From Jongsikchunia kroppenstedtii DSM 45133 (lineage in GTDB: Bacteria > Actinomycetota > Actinomycetes > Mycobacteriales > Mycobacteriaceae), in the NCBI RefSeq assembly GCF_000380485.1, contig NZ_AQYG01000049.1, positions 62,001-126,000 of the forward strand: a stretch of 64,000 bases of DNA, read 5' to 3'. Made by a program: the position numbers and the translations under genes. The notes beneath the pieces were generated by a model. The model was not told where the DNA came from. It did not search any database and was given only the letters and a program-made list of their open reading frames with translations. Below are positions 20,098 through 28,665 of the stretch, piece by piece (the stretch's first letter is position 1; each line of letters starts with the position of its first letter).

Positions 20098-21267
20098 CTA
20101 CGGCGCCCCAGACGCGGTCGCGATGCACACCTGTACCGGGTCGACCACCGCCGCCGCACTCGCCGCCGCATCGCCGGCCGCAGTAGTGAACACACTGTCC
20201 GACAGCACCTTTCGACAGGCATCGGCCAGGGCATCGGCGGTCAGCGGCCGCACGAGCAGTCCGCTCCCCTGACGCTGAACCCGATTGGCCAGCTCCCACT
20301 GGTCGCCGCCGCCGGGCACCATCACCACCGGAACACCCGCCAGCAAGGCCTTCGACAACAGCCCGTGCCCGCCGCCGCAGACCACGAGATCGGCCGCGGC
20401 CAGCAGCCGATCCTGCCGGGCCGAACCGGCGACCGCCCAGGGCGGCAGTTCGTGCTGCGACGAATCCAGCATCGAAAGCGCCACGCGCACCGGCATTCCC
20501 AGTTTTTCGGGAGCCAGCGCAGCCAGCGCCGCATCGACCAGCCCACCCGCGCCGGTGTCGGCGGTCGACGGTGCCACCACGACCAGCGGGGCAGCCCCGG
20601 GCGGCAGCTCCAGCACGTCGTCCACCGGCTCCCAGTGCAGCGGCCCGACGAGGTGAGTGTTCGCCGGCCAGTCCGGCCGCGGCAGTTCCAGCGCGGGCAG
20701 CGTCGCCACCAGGCGAGCATCCGGCCCCGGATCGCGGGCCGGCAGACCCAAGCCGCTTCGTGCCGATTCCCGCTGCTGCACACCGGCTTTCACTGCTCGC
20801 GCGCTCATCGCCCGCAGTACCCGATTTCGCATCCGGCCCAGCGGCCCGACACCGGGCGCCAAACCCATGCCGACCGGCGGCAGCGCCCGGGAGGGCAGAT
20901 ACAGCGGATGCGGACACAGCTCGATAACCGGCAGCTCCAGCATCTCCCCGGCCATCGCGCCGCAGACCGTGATCACATCGGAGACCACCGAATCCGGCCG
21001 CTCGGCCGCCAGCAGCGGCGCCAGGTCGCGCGCCATCCGGGCGGCCCGTGCGTTCAGCTTGCTGCCCGCGTCGGCGTCGTCCTCGTCGTCGGCGACCAAC
21101 AGCCCGGGCAGCTCCCGGATGGCGAATCGATCGGCGGCACGACCGGTCGACCACCGGGCACCGGTATAGATCACCGTCTCGATGTCGGCCGCTTCCAGCC
21201 GTTCCGCGAGTCCGAAGACCGGAAACGCATGCCCGGCCTCGGGGCCCGCCACCAGCGCAATTCGCAC
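20098..21267 (-). CDS. GT1-family glycosyltransferase (Rv2739c-like)
   Basis: This 389-residue protein has the UGT/MGT two-domain layout: N-terminal acceptor domain from VRIALVAGPEAGHAFPVFGLAERL and C-terminal nucleotide-sugar domain with VCGGGHGLLSKALLAGVPVV and PGGGDQWELANRV, where Asp-Gln of DQWE contacts the sugar. Start is GTG at 21267. Position matches Rv2739c, annotated as a transferase. Acceptor and donor unknown; mycobacterial relatives act on lipids or antibiotics. Confidence 0.85.
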   Translation of the reverse strand: MRIALVAGPEAGHAFPVFGLAERLEAADIETVIYTGARWSTGRAADRFAIRELPGLLVADDEDDADAGSKLNARAARMARDLAPLLAAERPDSVVSDVITVCGAMAGEMLELPVIELCPHPLYLPSRALPPVGMGLAPGVGPLGRMRNRVLRAMSARAVKAGVQQRESARSGLGLPARDPGPDARLVATLPALELPRPDWPANTHLVGPLHWEPVDDVLELPPGAAPLVVVAPSTADTGAGGLVDAALAALAPEKLGMPVRVALSMLDSSQHELPPWAVAGSARQDRLLAAADLVVCGGGHGLLSKALLAGVPVVMVPGGGDQWELANRVQRQGSGLLVRPLTADALADACRKVLSDSVFTTAAGDAAASAAAVVDPVQVCIATASGAP

Positions 21268-21343
21268 GCCGGTCAGTGTAAAGCGCCCGGCCTCCGGCCT
21301 GCCCGCTGCCAGCGTCGCCGCATCACCGCGGATCCGGTATGGG

Positions 21344-21514
21344 TCAGATCTTCGTCTTGGGCCTGTCGCTCGAAACGATCCACTTCACGAGGGCGACCGT
21401 GCCGACCACCACGAGGACCAGAACGATGAACGTCGCCACTCCCTTGAGCAGCGCGCCGATGATGCCGAACGCGACCCATAGCGCGACGACGGCCAGAGCG
21501 ATCTTCCACCACAT
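21344..21514 (-). CDS. Small two-helix membrane protein of the psp cluster
   Basis: This 56-residue protein is nearly all hydrophobic: helix one WWKIALAVVALWVAFGIIGAL and helix two ATFIVLVLVVVGTVALVKWI, then a basic tail. ATG at 21514 with GGAGGAAAC directly upstream fixes the start. It follows pspA (gap 122). In M. tuberculosis the clgR-pspA operon continues with the membrane protein Rv2743c, which binds PspA. This much smaller protein may take that place, but the sequence alone does not prove it. Confidence 0.65.
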   Translation of the reverse strand: MWWKIALAVVALWVAFGIIGALLKGVATFIVLVLVVVGTVALVKWIVSSDRPKTKI

Positions 21515-21636
21515 GTTTCCTCCATACGATCGGATTGCATCCGCCTCAACCGTCGCACCGACCGGCACGCAAAGTCACGTGCTCACAAGCGATTTCAGGG
21601 AAAGATGGGTGGGTACCCTGAGCTGGGCGAAACCCG

Positions 21637-22434
21637 CTACTGCGGGTCGGCCTGCTCGGCGTCCGGAGCCTTCCCGATGGCCGGGTTCGCCGCCCCGCCG
21701 CTCGGCAGGGCTCCGCCGTTCATGCTGGCGCGGATCTGCTCCAGCCGGGCGTGTCCGGCGGTCTGCACCGTCGCCTGCTGCACCTCGAGCATCCGACCGT
21801 GCACCGACTCGCCGGCGAGCTCCGCCGATCCGAGGGCCGTCGCATACCGCTGCTCGATCTTCTCGCGTACCTGTTCCAGGCTGGGCACGTTGCCGGGCAC
21901 CGCGAGCTGGTCCATCTGCTGCAGGGACGCGCTGACCTGCTCCTGCATCTTCGCCTGCTCCAGCTGGCTGAGCAGCTTGGTGCGCTCGGCCAGCCGCTGC
22001 TGCAGCATCATCGAGTTCTGCTGCACCGCCTGCTTGGCCTGCCCCGCCGCCTGCAGCGATTGATCGTGGAGCGTCTTGAGGTCTTCGACACTCTGCTCCG
22101 CGGTGACCAGCTGGGAAGCGAACGATTCGGCCGCGTTCGTGTACTCGCCGGCCTTCGTGGCGTCGCCGGCCGCATTCGCCTGATCCGCCAGCGTGATCGC
22201 CTGGCGGGCGTTCGACTGCAACCGTTCGACCTCCTCGAGCTGACGGTTGAGCTTCATCTCGAGCTGCCGCTGATTGCCGATCACGGCCGCCGCCTGCTGC
22301 GAGAGCGCCTGATGCTGACGCTGCGCATCCTCGATGGCCTGCTGGATCTGAATCTTCGGATCGGCCTTCTCATCGATCTTGGCGTTGCTGTACGCCGTGA
22401 GGTACTTCCACGCCTTCACAATCGGATTCGCCAT
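21637..22434 (-). CDS. pspA: Phage-shock protein PspA/IM30 family
   Basis: PspA assembles on the inner membrane to protect it under envelope stress. The 265-residue protein is almost entirely coiled coil: it begins [21 protein letters not shown] and is rich in Gln, Ala and Glu with heptads throughout (about 25-215). The C-terminus is flexible and includes a Pro/Ala tail. It corresponds to Rv2744c (35-kDa antigen). clgR lies 70 bases upstream on the same strand, so they probably form one unit with ClgR as activator. Confidence 0.93.
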   Translation of the reverse strand: MANPIVKAWKYLTAYSNAKIDEKADPKIQIQQAIEDAQRQHQALSQQAAAVIGNQRQLEMKLNRQLEEVERLQSNARQAITLADQANAAGDATKAGEYTNAAESFASQLVTAEQSVEDLKTLHDQSLQAAGQAKQAVQQNSMMLQQRLAERTKLLSQLEQAKMQEQVSASLQQMDQLAVPGNVPSLEQVREKIEQRYATALGSAELAGESVHGRMLEVQQATVQTAGHARLEQIRASMNGGALPSGGAANPAIGKAPDAEQADPQ

Positions 22435-22504
22435 TACCCGCGCTCCTGCCCTTCTACCGGTTTCAGCTCGACCACCAATCTAGTCCCGATTTCGGGCAAT
22501 AGTC

Positions 22505-22819
22505 TCAGGCGAGCGCAAGTTCGGCGGGCGGCGGGATGACCAGTCGCGTATTCGCGGCGATCGACGGACGTCCCGCGGCGACATCGACCCGACGGAGCGC
22601 ATCACCGACATCTGTCATCACGTCGGCCACCGGAACCTCCAGCGCGGCGCAGATGGCGGCGAGCAACTCGCTCGATGCCTCCTTCTGTCCCCGCTCGACC
22701 TCCGACAGGTATCCGAGACTCACTCGGGCATCGGCGGACACCTCGCGCAGCGTGCGCCCCTGACCCGTCCGGGTCCGTCGCAGGGTCTCGCCCAGTGCTT
22801 CCCGCATCAGAACAGTCAT
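22505..22819 (-). CDS. clgR: Transcriptional regulator ClgR
   Basis: ClgR is an XRE-type activator of clp protease genes and, in mycobacteria, of pspA. The 104-residue protein has a helix-turn-helix (about 10-65, [20 protein letters not shown]) and a short C-terminus ending ELALA. A hydrophobic LALA-type end is the ClpCP degradation tag reported for ClgR of Corynebacterium, so turnover control is likely. AAAGGTAGG precedes the ATG. The gene starts the clgR-pspA-membrane protein group. Confidence 0.92.
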   Translation of the reverse strand: MTVLMREALGETLRRTRTGQGRTLREVSADARVSLGYLSEVERGQKEASSELLAAICAALEVPVADVMTDVGDALRRVDVAAGRPSIAANTRLVIPPPAELALA

Positions 22820-22862
22820 GTGTGCCTACCTTTCTTGCAGGTGCAACGCATCGAGGACCGAT

Positions 22863-23366
22863 TCAGTTCCCCTCGATCCAGTCACACAGTCCGTCGACGG
22901 CGGCCGCGCAGGCGCCGAACCGGATCTCCCACCGGTCTCCGTTCAGGTCCAGCACCCGCGAGATCGCGCCATCCGGCCCGGCCAGACCCAGATAGACCGT
23001 GCCCGGCGAGTGGCCGTCCTGGGAATCCGGGCCGGCCACCCCGGTCAATCCGATGCCCCAGGTCGCGCCGCATCGAGCGGCCGCCCCGGCGGCCATCGCC
23101 CGCGCCACCTCCGGGTCGACCGGTCCCCGCTCCGCCAGCAGGTCGGCGTCCACGTCGGCCAGGGCATGCTTCAACTCGGTCGCGTAGACGATCAGTCCGC
23201 CGCGTAGAACCGCCGACGCGCCCGGGACGCCGGCGATCGTGGCGGACAGCAGGCCCGCGGTGAGGGATTCGGCGGTCGCGACCGTCTCGCCGCGGCCGGC
23301 GAGGAGCCGGACGAGACGTTCGGGCCGGGCGCCCGCGAGCGGGTCAGGACGCACGTCGGGCGGCAC
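22863..23366 (-). CDS. CinA C-terminal-domain amidase
   Basis: This 167-residue protein is the stand-alone CinA C-terminal (nicotinamide-nucleotide amidase, PncC) domain: ETVATAESLTAGLLSATIAGVPGAS with the catalytic Ser, then GGLIVYATELKHALADV and the GITGVAGP-like motif GLTGVAGPDS. The family deamidates NMN to nicotinate mononucleotide in NAD recycling. It overlaps the end of pgsA by 23 bases and precedes clgR. Confidence 0.88.
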   Translation of the reverse strand: MPPDVRPDPLAGARPERLVRLLAGRGETVATAESLTAGLLSATIAGVPGASAVLRGGLIVYATELKHALADVDADLLAERGPVDPEVARAMAAGAAARCGATWGIGLTGVAGPDSQDGHSPGTVYLGLAGPDGAISRVLDLNGDRWEIRFGACAAAVDGLCDWIEGN

Positions 23367-24018
23367 GACGCAGCTTCATCGCCTGCCAGACGTAGTCGAT
23401 TCCGGTGACGATCGTCGCGACGACCGCGGCCGCCATCACCACCACGGCGCACCAGTGCAGTGGGGTCGGCAGCGGCAGGATGAGCATCCCGATGCCGAAG
23501 ACCTGCAGCAGCGTCTTGAGCTTGCCGCCGCGGCTGGCCGGGATCACACCGTGTTCGAGCACCCAGAATCGCAGCGCCGTCACGCCCAGCTCGCGCACCA
23601 AGATCACGATGGTGACCCACCACCAGAGATCACCCAGAATCGATAGCCCGATCAGCGCGGCACCGATCAGCGCCTTGTCGGCGATCGGATCCATCAGCTT
23701 GCCGAAGTCGGTGACCAGACCACGCTCCCGCGCGATACGACCGTCATACCGATCAGTGATCGCCGCGACGGCGAACACGGCCCACGCCGCCACCCGCCAC
23801 CAGGTCTCGTGGCCGCCCTCGATGAACAGCACCGCCACGAACACCGGAACCAGCGCGATTCGGAAGAGGGTCAGAATATTCGCGATATTCCAGAGCGGAA
23901 CCGATCGGGCCGCGGAGTGGTCATGGCCATCGGCTGACGACGAGCGGCCGATGCTGGCGTCGCCCGCCACTCCATCGGTGATTCCGTCCGTCATCGTTCT
24001 CCGTGCGTTCTGTGTCAA
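23344..24018 (-). CDS. pgsA: CDP-alcohol phosphatidyltransferase (PgsA3-like)
   Basis: This membrane enzyme makes phosphatidylglycerol phosphate from CDP-diacylglycerol and glycerol 3-phosphate, or a close relative. The catalytic pattern D-G-x2-A-R-x8-G-x3-D-x3-D is complete in DGRIARERGLVTDFGKLMDP with the last Asp in PIAD. Several membrane helices surround it. Of 224 residues the first 40 are hydrophilic and variable; an internal ATG at 23994 is possible. Position matches Rv2746c (pgsA3). It overlaps cinA. Confidence 0.88.
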   Translation of the reverse strand: MTQNARRTMTDGITDGVAGDASIGRSSSADGHDHSAARSVPLWNIANILTLFRIALVPVFVAVLFIEGGHETWWRVAAWAVFAVAAITDRYDGRIARERGLVTDFGKLMDPIADKALIGAALIGLSILGDLWWWVTIVILVRELGVTALRFWVLEHGVIPASRGGKLKTLLQVFGIGMLILPLPTPLHWCAVVVMAAAVVATIVTGIDYVWQAMKLRRAARRAS

Positions 24019-24104
24019 GTCTTCGGTAAAAAATCGGCATCACCAGCCCCGACATCGGGCGATGCACGACTTAAGAGTATCGGCGGCGGTATTACTGTGC
24101 TCGC

Positions 24105-24692
24105 ATGGCTACCGATCGGACGCAGCGGCCGCCCTCCGGGCTGCCCGGCGACACGGCGAACACCTTGGATCCCGACCCGCAGCAGGTCGCGATCCGTCGT
24201 GCCCGCACGTCCGACGTGCCCCGGATCAAGGCGCTGATCGACCAGTACGCCGGCAAGATCCTGTTGGAGAAGAACCTGGTCACCCTGTACGAGGCGGTCC
24301 AGGAGTTCTGGGTGGCCGATCTCGCCGGCGACGTCGTCGGCTGCGGTGCGCTGCACGTGCTGTGGGCCGACCTCGGCGAGGTCCGCACCGTCGCGGTCGA
24401 CCAGAACCACTCGGGCCTGGGCATCGGCCACCGACTGGTCGGCCGGCTGATGGAGATCGCCCGCGAACTCCAGCTGACCCGGGTCTTCGTGCTCACCTTC
24501 GAAACCGAATTCTTCGGCAGGCACGGTTTCGTCGAGATCGACGGCACGCCGGTCACCGCCGAGGTCTACGAGGAGATGTGCCGGTCGTACGACGAGGGCG
24601 TCGCGGAATTCCTCGACCTGTCCTACGTGAAGCCGAACACGCTCGGCAACACCCGAATGCTCGCCAATCTCGACACCGATTCCGACCACTAG
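24105..24692 (+). CDS. argA: N-acetylglutamate synthase, GNAT type
   Basis: This short GNAT-type N-acetylglutamate synthase supplies the first intermediate of arginine synthesis. The 195-residue protein has the acetyl-CoA loop QNHSGLGIGHRLVGRLM and starts its fold at IRRARTSDVPRIKALIDQYA. In M. tuberculosis Rv2747 (ArgA) has this length and the same neighbours (pgsA3, ftsK). Divergent from pgsA with an 86-base gap. The YciI gene follows after 10 bases. Confidence 0.9.
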   Translation: MATDRTQRPPSGLPGDTANTLDPDPQQVAIRRARTSDVPRIKALIDQYAGKILLEKNLVTLYEAVQEFWVADLAGDVVGCGALHVLWADLGEVRTVAVDQNHSGLGIGHRLVGRLMEIARELQLTRVFVLTFETEFFGRHGFVEIDGTPVTAEVYEEMCRSYDEGVAEFLDLSYVKPNTLGNTRMLANLDTDSDH

Positions 24693-24702
24693 AGGAACTC
24701 AA

Positions 24703-24984
24703 ATGCCGCTGTTCGCAGTCGAATACACCTACGCCCCCGGGCCGCCGCCAAGCCTGCGGGAGATCCGTCCGCAGCACCGGGCGTGGCTCGGCGCGCTGTA
24801 TGAGGCCGGAACCGTCCGGACCAGCGGGCCGTATCCGGACGACTCCGGCGCATTGATCATCGTCGAGGCGGAATCCGTTGCGGCAGTGCAGGATCTCCTG
24901 ACTCACGACCCGTTGCGCGAATCCGACGCCATCAGTGATGTGCGGATCAACGAATGGGTCTGCGTCTTCGAGTGGCGCAGCTGA
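24703..24984 (+). CDS. YciI-like protein
   Basis: This 93-residue protein has the YciI/YCII alpha-beta fold: the conserved His in RPQHRAWLGALYEAGTVR and Asp in SGPYPDDSG, ending in INEWVCVFEWRS. AGAGGAA precedes the ATG, ten bases after argA. Rv2749 is the neighbour in M. tuberculosis. The family is dimeric and its reaction is usually unknown. It converges on terC with no gap. Confidence 0.85.
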   Translation: MPLFAVEYTYAPGPPPSLREIRPQHRAWLGALYEAGTVRTSGPYPDDSGALIIVEAESVAAVQDLLTHDPLRESDAISDVRINEWVCVFEWRS

Positions 24985-25971
24985 TCATTCGGCGAGTTCG
25001 TCGTCCTTGCGACTCCTTGCCAGACTCGCGATCGTCGTGATCACGAGAGTGCCGATGATGACCGCCAACGACACCGGCGTGCTGATGTCCGGCACGGCGA
25101 CGTGGTGCCCGCCGTTGATGAACGGCAGCGTGTTCTCGTGCAGCGCATGCAGAACCAGCTTGACGCCGATGAACCCGAGGATGATCGACAACCCGTAGGA
25201 CAGGTACACCAGCCGGTCGAGCAGCCCGCCGAGCAGGAAGTACAACTGGCGCAATCCCATGAGCGCGAACGCATTCGCGGTGAAGACGATGTATGGCTCG
25301 GACGTCAGGCCGTAGATCGCCGGGATGGAGTCGAGCGCGAACAGCACGTCGCTGAAACCGATCACGATAAGCACCATCAGCATCGGCGTCGCCATCAGCG
25401 CGCCGGCCTTCTTGGTGAACAGCTTGTCCCGGTCGTACTCGTCGCTGGTGCGGAGCACCTTCTTCACGAACCGCACGATCCGGCTGTCGCGTTCCTCCTC
25501 GACCTCTTCCTCGTGACCGGACTCCCGCAGCAGCTTGATCGCGGTAAACAGCAGGAACGCGCCGAAGAGATAGAACACCCAGCTGTAGGCGCTGATCGCA
25601 GCGGCGCCGACGGCGATGAACGCGCCGCGCATCACCAGCGCCATCACGATGCCGAGCAGCAGCACCTTCTGCTGATACGCCTTGGGCACGGCGAATTTCG
25701 CCATGATGATGACGAACACGAAGAGGTTGTCGACCGACAGCGCCTTCTCGGTGATGAAGCCCGCGTAGTACTCGCCGCCGTAGGTGCCGCCCCACTGCCA
25801 CCAGACGAATCCGCCGAAGGCCAGGGCGATCGAGATGTAGACCGCCGACCAGAATCCGGATTCCTTGAGGGTCGGTTCGTGCGGCGTACGCACGTGCGCG
25901 AAGAAGTCGAAGATGAAGAGACCGAGGATCACCGCGATCGTGACGATCCACACGGTCAATGAGACGTTCAT
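24985..25971 (-). CDS. TerC/Alx-family membrane protein (probable Mn exporter)
   Basis: This 328-residue integral membrane protein of the TerC family has about nine helices and the family acidic motifs: AVSLDN-type VDNLFVFVIIMAKF in the third helix region and FALDSIPAIYGLT later. The cytoplasmic loop between is charged (GHEEEVEEERDSR). Members such as Alx and MntP-like proteins export Mn2+. The riboswitch upstream (26000-26130) supports a role in manganese homeostasis. The SD GGAG is at 25979-25982, seven bases from the ATG. Confidence 0.9.
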   Translation of the reverse strand: MNVSLTVWIVTIAVILGLFIFDFFAHVRTPHEPTLKESGFWSAVYISIALAFGGFVWWQWGGTYGGEYYAGFITEKALSVDNLFVFVIIMAKFAVPKAYQQKVLLLGIVMALVMRGAFIAVGAAAISAYSWVFYLFGAFLLFTAIKLLRESGHEEEVEEERDSRIVRFVKKVLRTSDEYDRDKLFTKKAGALMATPMLMVLIVIGFSDVLFALDSIPAIYGLTSEPYIVFTANAFALMGLRQLYFLLGGLLDRLVYLSYGLSIILGFIGVKLVLHALHENTLPFINGGHHVAVPDISTPVSLAVIIGTLVITTIASLARSRKDDELAE

Positions 25972-25996
25972 AGGCAGACTCCAGCTATCTATCGTC

Positions 25997-26130
25997 GATA
26001 GCCGGAGGTCTCTCCCACCACGAACGTCGTCGTGGCCGACAGGCCCGGGAACCGATCCACCCGACGATCGGCGTCGAGGCTAGCGGCTCCGTATTGACGG
26101 ACCTGCCGTCTTGGGGATACTCCCCTCACA
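25997..26130 (-). promoter_or_regulatory. yybP-ykoY manganese riboswitch with SD-sequestering hairpin
   Basis: Read on the minus strand, the leader of terC opens with GAGGGGAGTA (26127-26118) and closes with GAGACCTCC (26013-26005). These are the L1 and L3 hallmarks of the yybP-ykoY family, with P1 formed by GAGG and CCTC. Directly after, CTCCGGCTATC (26007-25997) can pair with GATAGCTGGAG (25989-25979), which contains the terC Shine-Dalgarno. The P1 3' strand is shared between the two helices. Metal binding would then free the ribosome site: a translational ON switch. Structure is inferred by eye. Confidence 0.78.
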
Positions 26131-26174
26131 GCGGTCACCACTTTACCAAGTGATTACCCGCGGCGCGCGCCGAG

Positions 26175-26636
26175 ATGGCTACGATCGCTTCCATGGCTCG
26201 TCGCGGCCCGACCTCCCCGGCGACCGTGGCCGACATCCATGCCGCGGCCACCGCGATGCCGCATGTCACCGTCTATCCGGGCACCGAGAGCCGCCCCGTC
26301 TATCAGGTGGGCGGCAAGTCGTTCGTCTTCTTCCGGACCCCGCGACCCGACGCCGTCGACCCCGAGACCGGCGAACGCTTCGACGACGTCGTGGTGATCT
26401 GGGTGCCCTCGGAGGCCGACAAACAGGCATTGGTCCAGGACCTCTCGAACCCGCTCTTCACCACCAAGCATTTCGACGGTCATCTATCGGTGCTGCTGCG
26501 GACGTCGCGGGTCGGCGAAGTGTCGCGTCAGGAGGTGACCGAACTGATTCAGGACGCATGGCTGTCGCGAGCGTCGCGCCGCCGGGCACAGATCTGGCTG
26601 GCGGAGAACGGGCTCACCGACGACGCATCCGGCTGA
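26175..26636 (+). CDS. MmcQ/YjbR-family protein
   Basis: This 153-residue protein has the MmcQ/YjbR (CyaY-like) fold pattern: PHVTVYPGTESRPVYQVGGK, then FVFFRTP and FDDVVVIWVPSEADKQALV, ending with ELIQDAWLSRASRR in the last helix. The family is predicted to bind DNA but no function is fixed. ATG at 26175 or 26193. Divergent from terC; a hairpin at 26655 ends it. Confidence 0.8.
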   Translation: MATIASMARRGPTSPATVADIHAAATAMPHVTVYPGTESRPVYQVGGKSFVFFRTPRPDAVDPETGERFDDVVVIWVPSEADKQALVQDLSNPLFTTKHFDGHLSVLLRTSRVGEVSRQEVTELIQDAWLSRASRRRAQIWLAENGLTDDASG

Positions 26637-26654
26637 GCCGCCGTGCACGGCGCA

Positions 26655-26689
26655 GCGGCCGTGACCTCCCGTTCGGGAGCCACGGCCGC
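26655..26689. terminator. Bidirectional hairpin between convergent genes
   Basis: GCGGCCGTG (26655-26663) pairs with CACGGCCGC (26681-26689) and an inner CTCCCG/CGGGAG stem closes a TT loop. It lies between the YjbR-like gene and the secreted lipase gene, which converge. Confidence 0.7.
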
Positions 26690-26712
26690 CACGTTCGCCG
26701 TCGCCGACGGCC

Positions 26713-27900
26713 TCAGCCGCAGGTGCGCGGAGTAGCCCGCCCGGCCATCGCCGAACCCACGAACGCCTGCGCATCCGCCAGCGACGCCGGTACCGAGCCG
26801 CGGTGATCCTGGCCCGCGTATGTCCGGTAGTCCAGCGCAATGCCCCGGCCGCACATGGCTGCGACCATCGCGGTGGTACCCGCCGGCGCCACCACGGTGT
26901 CCGCCGTACCCTGCGCGACCATCGTCGGAACAGCGGGATTGGTCGTGATCGGATCCTGCGCCTTCAGGTAGGTCGTCAGCGGTCCGGTGTTCGCGCCGGC
27001 CTTGAACAGCTGCGCGGTCGGGATCGCCGGCACCGCCCGGATCTGCGCGATGCAGCCGGCGCGGGCGGCCTGCTCGAACGGCTGAGCAGCGGCGCTGAAG
27101 ATGTCCTGCGGCCTGACCGCCGGATCAGCCGCCTGCGCGCCGAGCACGATCAGCGGCGCGAAGGCTTCCGCCGCTTCCGCGCCCGGACCGCCGGCCATCA
27201 TGTACGGCACCATCTGATCGAGCGCCACGCCGCCGGGCGCGATCGACACGGCCGCCCGCAAGGCCAACTCGGGCGCCCGCTGCCGAGCCTGCTGCGCGGT
27301 GAACAGCGTGGCCTGACCGCCCTGGCTGTGTCCCGCGACCGCCCAGTTGCGACCGACAGCGGGATCGAGCCGGCGGGCCGCGCGGACGATGTCGATCACC
27401 GAATTCGCCTCGCTCACCCCGTTGAGGTACGGGTGCACACCCGGCGCGCCGAGGCCCTGGTAGTCGGTCTGGGCAACGGCGTAGCCCTTGCGCACCCAGG
27501 AATCCAGCACCTGGGTCACCGGCCCGAGATAGTCGTGATCGAGGCCGGTCGCCGTATCACGGGACGGCGCACACACATCGGCGATGCCGGTGGTGCCGTG
27601 GGCCCAGCTGAGGACCGGCCAACCCCCGGCCGGCGCCTTGCCCCGCGGGATCGCGACGGTGCCGGTCACCGCGATCGGCCGACCGTTCATATCGTCCGAG
27701 GCGTACGTGATCGCCATCGTGCGGGCCGCGCTCGGCAACGCGGCCGCGGTCCGCAGCGGCTTGGCGTCGAGCAATCGGCCGGCACCTGGGTCGTGCCGGC
27801 TCGGGGCCGCGGTCGCAGTGACGGCGCTCAGCGCGGCCACCGCCGCCACCGTCGCCGCGACGACGACGCGGCCGACTGTCCGCGTTGGACGTTGTGACAT
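26713..27900 (-). CDS. Secreted lipase/esterase, alpha/beta hydrolase
   Basis: This 395-residue protein has a signal peptide (about 1-32, RTVGRVVVAATVAAVAALSA, then TATAAPS) and a secretory-lipase fold. The nucleophile is in WAVAGHSQGGQATLF, the oxyanion region in VLSWAHGTTGIADVCAPS, and the Asp/His pair near AQGTADTVVAP and GQDHRGSV. Two cysteines near the end (MCGRG, RTCG) could pair. ATG at 27900 is chosen because the signal peptide starts there. It is divergent from a TetR gene that probably represses it. Confidence 0.85.
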   Translation of the reverse strand: MSQRPTRTVGRVVVAATVAAVAALSAVTATAAPSRHDPGAGRLLDAKPLRTAAALPSAARTMAITYASDDMNGRPIAVTGTVAIPRGKAPAGGWPVLSWAHGTTGIADVCAPSRDTATGLDHDYLGPVTQVLDSWVRKGYAVAQTDYQGLGAPGVHPYLNGVSEANSVIDIVRAARRLDPAVGRNWAVAGHSQGGQATLFTAQQARQRAPELALRAAVSIAPGGVALDQMVPYMMAGGPGAEAAEAFAPLIVLGAQAADPAVRPQDIFSAAAQPFEQAARAGCIAQIRAVPAIPTAQLFKAGANTGPLTTYLKAQDPITTNPAVPTMVAQGTADTVVAPAGTTAMVAAMCGRGIALDYRTYAGQDHRGSVPASLADAQAFVGSAMAGRATPRTCG

Positions 27901-27960
27901 CTCGTATCTCCCTAGGATCGAATCCACACGCGGGCCGCTCTCGGACCCACCCGGTAACAA

Positions 27961-27976
27961 TAAGAAAGATTTCTTA
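27961..27976. promoter_or_regulatory. Candidate TetR operator
   Basis: TAAGAAAGATTTCTTA is an inverted repeat with 7-base arms around GA. It ends five bases before the TetR start and lies in the 81-base divergent region with the lipase gene. The AT-rich arms stand out against the high-GC background. Confidence 0.65.
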
Positions 27977-27981
27977 ATCGT

Positions 27982-28659
27982 ATGACCTCAACGGCAGAAT
28001 CGACGGGCTCGTCGGCGGCTCCAGGCAAAGAAGCACTGGTCAGCGCCGCCGAGCGGCTGATCGCCGAACGCGGATTCCACGGCGTGGCAGCGCGCGAAGT
28101 GGTCAAGGAGAGCGGCCACAAGAACAACTCGGCGATCAACTATCACTTCGGCTCCTGGCAGGGGCTGCTCGACGGCATCTGGCAGCGCCACTCCGTGCCG
28201 ATCAGCCGCGAACGCGCCGAACGACTCGCCGATATCGGTGACAACAGCACGCTGCCGGAGCTCGTCGCCGTCTACATCGGTCCGCTGGTGAACGAGGTCG
28301 CGCGGGCGACGCCGAGTTATTGGGCGCGGTACAACGAGCAGTGGCTGGCCAGCACGCCGCTCGACGTCACCGCGGCAGGGTGGACCGGCACGCTGTCACG
28401 GGTGCATACGCCAGAGCTGCCCGAGCTGTATCAACTCGGTGCGCTACTCGATCAGATTGCCGCTCAATTGGATTGGCTGCCGGCCGACGACCGGCGACGA
28501 CGGGTGTCGCTGATGAGTCGATTCGTCATCGTGGCGCTGGCGGCCGTCGAGCGCGATGCCGCGCGCGAGACCCACGACCCCGCCCGGACCGACCCGCGCT
28601 GGCCGGACGTCACCGCGGAATTGGTGACGCTCGCGCTGGCTCTGCTACGCGCCGGGTAG
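27982..28659 (+). CDS. TetR-family regulator
   Basis: This 225-residue protein has an N-terminal helix-turn-helix (about 15-65: GKEALVSAAERLIAERGFHG, then AINYHFGSWQGLLDGIW) and a helical ligand domain. It is divergent from the secreted lipase. The palindrome at 27961-27976 is its likely operator, which would give autorepression and control of the lipase. Ligand unknown. It ends six bases before the convergent ftsK stop. Confidence 0.88.
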   Translation: MTSTAESTGSSAAPGKEALVSAAERLIAERGFHGVAAREVVKESGHKNNSAINYHFGSWQGLLDGIWQRHSVPISRERAERLADIGDNSTLPELVAVYIGPLVNEVARATPSYWARYNEQWLASTPLDVTAAGWTGTLSRVHTPELPELYQLGALLDQIAAQLDWLPADDRRRRVSLMSRFVIVALAAVERDAARETHDPARTDPRWPDVTAELVTLALALLRAG

Positions 28660-28665
28660 CCGCGA

